Below, piece after piece: positions 6,101 through 8,971 of a DNA stretch of 8,971 nucleotides. Position 1 is the first letter of the stretch; each line of letters starts with the position of its first letter. A program made the position numbers and the translations under genes. Origin of the DNA: Kiritimatiellales bacterium. GTDB lineage: Bacteria > Verrucomicrobiota > Kiritimatiellia > Kiritimatiellales > Tichowtungiaceae. The notes under the pieces were generated by a model. The model worked only from the letters and a program-made list of their open reading frames with translations. It did not search any database and was not told where the DNA came from. The stretch spans positions 1-8,971 of the forward strand of contig JAQUXG010000059.1 in NCBI GenBank assembly GCA_028692515.1. Direction: 5' to 3'.

Positions 6101-8971
6101 AACGACACGTCCAAAATGGATATGCTGCTCTATTTCATCGAGCGCGAAGGTCTTCTGGAAGGACAGCTTGAGTACGATACGGAACTGTTTGATATCGTCA
6201 CCGCCGAGCAGACGGTTGCTGATTTTCTGATGCTCGCACGGCAGGTGGTTAAAAATCCGGGTCGTCCGCTTGGCGACTATTTGCAGACAGATGAAGAAGC
6301 GGCACCGACCTGTTTTGTCATCGGCGAAGGCTCGCTCTGTCTGCGCTGTACCGACGTGTTGCGCAAGCGGGGAATGCGGGTGCTCGGCCTGATTTCACCG
6401 GACGCCGCCAACCGCCGCTGGGCAAAAGAAAAAGGCGTTCCGTGGCATCATTCGGACGAAGGCTTCTCCAAAATTCTTTCTGCCCAGCCGTTTGATTTTC
6501 TTTTCAGCATTGTCAACAGCTACATCCTGAAGCCGGACGTGCTGGCGATGCCGCGCCGCTGCGCGATCAACTATCACGACGCGCCGCTTCCGCGCTATGC
6601 CGGAGTTTATTCAACGGCATGGGCCATCATGAATCGTGAGCGGTTCCACGGCATCAGCTGGCATGTAATGGCCGAAGAAGTTGATGCCGGCGACCTGCTG
6701 AAACAGCGCACCGTGGAGATTTTTGAAACCGACACGTCATTCACGCTCAACGCCCGCTGTTACGATGCCGCCATCGACGCGTTCAGCGAGCTGGCGCTGG
6801 AGCTGGCCGAAAAACGCGAAACCCGTACGCCGCAGTCGTTGAAAGAGCGCACCTATTATCCGCTCCACAAACGTCCGGCGAACGGCGGAGTGATCGACTG
6901 GACCCGCCCGCAGGTCGAAATTGATGCGTTGCGCCGCGCTCTTGATTTCGGCAATCAGCCCAATGATCTCGGCCTGCCGAAAGTTCTGCTGGGCGGCGAG
7001 CTGTATGTGCTTAAGCCGGACGGCTCCATGCTGACGCTCGACGGCGAACCGGCGGTTTTACGGTTTCCGGCCATCGGCGAAAGATTCAACTGGATGGTCA
7101 ACGAGCCGGAATTTCCAACTCTTGGGAAAAAACTGGAAACCCTGAACGCCGAAGCCGCGCTGCACGAGCGGTTCTGGGTGCGCCGTTTCGAAACGTTCCA
7201 ACCCTTGGAAATTCCCGCCTCCATTGACCGTGCGTCGCATCATTATACGCTGAGCGATCTGCCGCTTTTCCTCTGTTTTATAGCCCGCTTCTGTTCGCAG
7301 TATCAATTCTCGGCCAGCCGGAAAGTTCAAACGGATTCACCCGCATTTTTTGCCTCAACGGTTCCTTTGTATGTCGAGCTGGACTCCGAAATTTCGCTGG
7401 CCGAAAATATGACTCGCGCGGAGAAGGCGGTTGAGACCTGCCGCAAGCGGAAAAGCTTCGCACGTGATCTGTTCCAGCGTTTCCCGGCGCTGCGCCGGCC
7501 GCCGGCTTCTCCGATCATTCTCGGCGAAAAAGAGGTGCTTTGTCCGGCTAAAGTCTGGGAACACTTCCGCGCATTTCGCCGATTTGCGGATATCAGCCAT
7601 CCGCTGTTTACTCAGCCGGTGCTGACGTCTTCTGATCGGCACGAGCTTCATAAAATTCAGATCTGCCAGCCCGGTTTCGGCGATACCCGCTGTATCCATC
7701 AGCTCTTCGAGGCGCAGGCTCAAAAAACGCCGCACGCGATTGCCGTGGAAAGCGCAGATGAAAAACTGACCTATGCAGAACTGAATGTGAGGGCTGACGC
7801 GCTGGCGGCGCGGCTTCAGGAGCTTGGCGTTCAGCCGGACAAACCGGTCGGACTGTTTGTCAACCGCTCGCCGGAAATGTGCATCGGGATTCTCGGCATT
7901 CTCAAGGCCGGCGGGGCCTATGTTCCGCTCGATCCCGATTATCCGGCCGATCGGCTTGAATTTATCATGAGTGACACGGCGATGACGCTGGTGGTCACGG
8001 TTTCTGCGCTGAGTGAACGGATGGAGCCGTCCGGCCGCGCTGCGGTTTGCATTGATCGGATCAAAGGCGATGCCAGACCGGCCGTCATGGCTGAACACAG
8101 CAATCTGGCCTATGTGTTTTATACCTCCGGGTCCACCGGTAAGCCGAAGGGTGTGATGGTGGAGCACCGCAATGTCGTGAACCATTGCCTGGCGTCGATT
8201 CAGACTTATGGCATTCATGAACGCGATCGTGTACTCCAGTTTTTCTCGATGAACTTTGATGGATCGGTAGAAGAGCTGTTCCCCTCGTGGGCCTGCGGCG
8301 GCACGGTGGTGCTGCGCAGCGAGGAACTTTCCAGCTCAACGTCTGAGTTTGAACATTTTATTGAAACCCGCAAAATCAGTGTGGTCGATCTGCCGACCGC
8401 TTACTGGCACGAGTGGGTGCGCAATCTGCGTGCCGTTCCGAAAACTCTGCGCGCGGTAATTATCGGTGGTGAAAAAGTTTCTGCAGAGCTTTGCCGCGTC
8501 TGGCTGCAGAAGGGCGGCGGTGCGGTACGCCTGTTCAACACCTACGGCCCGACCGAATGCACTGTGGTGGCGACGGTTCATGAGCTGACCGGCGCGGTAA
8601 CCGGTGAGGTGCCGATCGGACTGCCGATTGCCGGCACGGCACTCTATGTGGCGGATGCCCGGCAGCAGCTGGTTGCGATCGGTATGCCCGGCGAACTGCT
8701 GATCGGCGGCGAAGGGGTGGCTCGCGGCTATCTGAACCGCCACGATCTGACCCGCGAAAAATTTATTCAAAATCCATGGGGCGACGGAAAGCTGTATCGC
8801 ACCGGCGACCTCGTTTGCCGTCAGCCCGGCGGACAGATCGGTTTTATGGGCCGGGTGGATAATCAGGTGAAGATCCGCGGCTTCCGGATTGAGCCGGGCG
8901 AAATCGCCGCCGTGCTGGAACAGCACAGCGCGATTGCGCAGGCGGTGGTCGTTGCGCGGGAGGATCTGTCG
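3185..8971 (+). CDS. Nonribosomal peptide synthetase, A-PCP-C-F-linker-A..., 3' end outside window
   Basis: Multimodular cytosolic enzyme building a peptide on carrier-bound thioesters; 1929 codons without a stop. A1 (about 1-490): Y-T-S-G-S-T-G-K-P-K-G at 150-160, F-D-V-S-V-Y-E with D196, G-Y-G-P-T-E at 291-296, Y-R-T-G-D at 376-380, N-G-K-I-D-R with catalytic K486. PCP (about 512-585): L-G-G-H-S-L with attachment S545. C (about 600-1035): Y-P-L-T-P-S-Q at 603, H-H-I-A-A-D-G at 735-741 with catalytic H736, then I-G-T-F-I-N-A-L-A-L-R and H-Q-D-I-P-F-E. Formyltransferase-like domain 1041-1285, linker 1285-1500, A2 from about 1503: core motif at 1646-1656, D1692, T-Y-G-P-T-E 1786-1791, Y-R-T-G-D 1871-1875; cut before its catalytic lysine. 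The ATG sits just before the usual A-domain start. With no C domain ahead of A1, it probably starts the chain. Hand-aligned pocket residues: A1 D-V-Y-Y-L-G-G-V-Y-K; A2 D-G-E-D-I-G-T-V-V. The product is unknown. Confidence 0.95.
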   Translation, partial: MNLEDGQTLISRFLIQAALCPDDIAVHCEGTDLSYAELDYRSLGLARKLRLHGAGRDKPIAVCVDRSPDLIVSLLAVLRAGAAYVPIDPAYPLERRRFMLADCGAPVVIAKAALRSKFITDAVVVSPEESLPIDSTWEPPQADDLAYIIYTSGSTGKPKGVLCHHRGAINMLDDAQRRRALGPGDRCSWWTNPGFDVSVYEIFSPLICGATLMIVPETIRLDALRLMDWLCKEQITSAYIPPAMIADLENRVQGHPGQSRLRRLLTGVESIPERRLIHIARAVPELCVINGYGPTESAVYCTCYCVDGSGVPHRNTPIGKPLGGVEIFLFNSLMEPVADGEEGEIFIGGPQVARGYLNCPRLTAEAFLETPHGRLYRTGDRAVRLPDGNLMFAGRIDQQIKFLGYRVEPGEIEFALCRIEPIREAVVVVREDISGVCRLIAYYTVKAGAVPAADQIRHALTLELPRHMIPSIFIRLPQIPLTPNGKIDRNALPPPAPRDFEKLRAEEFRPPVTKTEKIVAELFSTVLNISAVGLDDHFFMLGGHSLRATQLASQIRARLTVDIPLKDFYENSTVETLAALVDFKRVEGSVCELIPSFEGRSSYPLTPSQRTMWMLHQSDRSGILSNIPEVVYLNGPLDVDVMERAFNEVIRRHDALRMVYAMENGEMVQRPLDEVHVPLKFTDLSKLDAAERDHRTAELRLENGRHVFDLSTGPLIHAELVKLADRRFQLFFNIHHIAADGWGISRFNTEFAEIYEAFLNGRPSRLPPVERHYSDVAAWLDERIRSGALQPQLDYWKQKLAAPRPDLFFPPDRARPEVSAHRGARHAFTISPDMTAALTALGRRENASLFMVLSAIWQTLLHRATGSADIITGTAIANRNHPQIEQTIGTFINALALRTDFSGTPGFTELLERIRLTALEAYAHQDIPFEKVMEAVSDGTRHPVFRNSLILHNMPLPTKTFAGLTLTDDEIGNDTSKMDMLLYFIEREGLLEGQLEYDTELFDIVTAEQTVADFLMLARQVVKNPGRPLGDYLQTDEEAAPTCFVIGEGSLCLRCTDVLRKRGMRVLGLISPDAANRRWAKEKGVPWHHSDEGFSKILSAQPFDFLFSIVNSYILKPDVLAMPRRCAINYHDAPLPRYAGVYSTAWAIMNRERFHGISWHVMAEEVDAGDLLKQRTVEIFETDTSFTLNARCYDAAIDAFSELALELAEKRETRTPQSLKERTYYPLHKRPANGGVIDWTRPQVEIDALRRALDFGNQPNDLGLPKVLLGGELYVLKPDGSMLTLDGEPAVLRFPAIGERFNWMVNEPEFPTLGKKLETLNAEAALHERFWVRRFETFQPLEIPASIDRASHHYTLSDLPLFLCFIARFCSQYQFSASRKVQTDSPAFFASTVPLYVELDSEISLAENMTRAEKAVETCRKRKSFARDLFQRFPALRRPPASPIILGEKEVLCPAKVWEHFRAFRRFADISHPLFTQPVLTSSDRHELHKIQICQPGFGDTRCIHQLFEAQAQKTPHAIAVESADEKLTYAELNVRADALAARLQELGVQPDKPVGLFVNRSPEMCIGILGILKAGGAYVPLDPDYPADRLEFIMSDTAMTLVVTVSALSERMEPSGRAAVCIDRIKGDARPAVMAEHSNLAYVFYTSGSTGKPKGVMVEHRNVVNHCLASIQTYGIHERDRVLQFFSMNFDGSVEELFPSWACGGTVVLRSEELSSSTSEFEHFIETRKISVVDLPTAYWHEWVRNLRAVPKTLRAVIIGGEKVSAELCRVWLQKGGGAVRLFNTYGPTECTVVATVHELTGAVTGEVPIGLPIAGTALYVADARQQLVAIGMPGELLIGGEGVARGYLNRHDLTREKFIQNPWGDGKLYRTGDLVCRQPGGQIGFMGRVDNQVKIRGFRIEPGEIAAVLEQHSAIAQAVVVAREDLS
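6305..7039 (+). other. Internal formyltransferase (FMT/PurN-like) domain of the NRPS
   Basis: Residues about 1041-1285 of the NRPS. The N-terminal strand C-F-V-I-G-E-G-S begins a Rossmann-like half as in 10-formyltetrahydrofolate-dependent formyltransferases. The signature N-Y-H-D-A-P-L-P-R-Y-A-G gives N1129 and H1131, and V-D-A-G-D gives D1167. His-to-Asp spacing is 36 residues, equal to His108-Asp144 of PurN, so the active site looks intact. A following G-V-I-D-W segment (W1239) resembles the C-terminal part of methionyl-tRNA formyltransferase. It starts only a few residues after the C domain. Known F domains such as that of LgrA lie at the N-terminus and formylate the first aminoacyl-PCP; here the domain lies inside module 2, so the target amine is uncertain. 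The substrate cannot be read from sequence. Confidence 0.85.
7112..7129. repeat. TTCCAA-N3-TTGGAA palindrome, copy 4, imperfect (in NRPS gene)
   Basis: TTTCCAACTCTTGGGAAA: the right arm has one extra G. It is read as F-P-T-L-G-K (NRPS residues 1310-1315), the same frame as copy 2. It lies at the start of the linker between the F domain and A2. Confidence 0.5.
7196..7210. repeat. TTCCAA-N3-TTGGAA palindrome, copy 5 (in NRPS gene)
   Basis: TTCCAACCCTTGGAA, perfect six-base arms around a CCC centre. It encodes F-Q-P-L-E (NRPS residues 1338-1342), the same frame as copies 1 and 3. It is 84 bases downstream of copy 4. Confidence 0.7.

Larger units (their letters stand above)
7040..7684 (+). other. 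Linker of the NRPS resembling a decayed condensation-domain half
   Basis: About 215 residues (1286-1500) between the F domain and A2. The piece F-W-V-R-R-F-E-T-F-Q-P-L-E-I-P looks like the y-W-x-x-x-L-x-x-x-x-x-L-P element of condensation domains. Later pieces (V-P-L-Y-V-E-L, then R-D-L-F-Q-R-F-P, and a closing P-V-L-T-S-S-D-R-H-E-L) resemble the end of a C domain and the C-to-A linker. No H-H-x-x-x-D-G is present and the length is about half a C domain, so it cannot catalyse condensation by the normal mechanism. The resemblance was judged by eye. Both NRPS palindrome copies fall here. Confidence 0.45.

Noticed and set aside
7355..8218. - strand open frame of 287 codons opposite the linker and A2 start
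   Set aside because: A shadow of the NRPS frame, which continues with A-domain motifs on the + strand.

Overview
The window holds one edge of a nonribosomal peptide biosynthesis locus. A large NRPS gene on the + strand (from 3185, still open at the right edge) is divergent from a compact three-gene - strand operon: an Sfp-type 4'-phosphopantetheinyl transferase, a family 2 glycosyltransferase and a family 4 glycosyltransferase. At the far left the 3' end of another + strand gene converges on the operon. Its stop codon overlaps that of the last glycosyltransferase in a palindromic TTATAA.

Layout: 3-140 (+) gene tail; 135-1301 (-) GT4; 1298-2392 (-) GT2; 2396-3130 (-) PPTase; 3131-3184 a 54-base divergent intergenic region; 3185-8971 (+) NRPS, 1929 codons visible without a stop. 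No stretch above 300 bases lacks a gene, and I see no tRNA, rRNA, CRISPR array or insertion sequence.

The NRPS reads A1 - PCP - C - formyltransferase-like (F) - degenerate linker - A2 (cut off). It begins directly with an adenylation domain, so it looks like an initiating subunit. The formyltransferase domain sits inside module 2, between C and A2, and keeps the Asn-His-Asp triad with the spacing of PurN. The PPTase next door would be expected to load the carrier domain. The glycosyltransferases could decorate the product or belong to envelope glycan synthesis; the sequence does not decide this.

A second signal runs across gene boundaries: a short palindrome, TTCCAA-N3-TTGGAA and close variants, occurs five times, always inside coding sequence (three in the PPTase gene, two in the NRPS gene). 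It is read in two different frames, giving F-Q-x-L-(E/D) or F-P-x-x-G-K, so the DNA word rather than the peptide is what is kept. One PPTase copy lies next to a GC-rich perfect hairpin within a protein segment that is longer than the matching part of Sfp.

Organism: a bacterium with moderately high GC and strong G/C preference at third positions. From memory, frequent TTCCAA/TTGGAA palindromes fit Kiritimatiellota or related PVC-group genomes. I could not verify this, and the assignment is weak.
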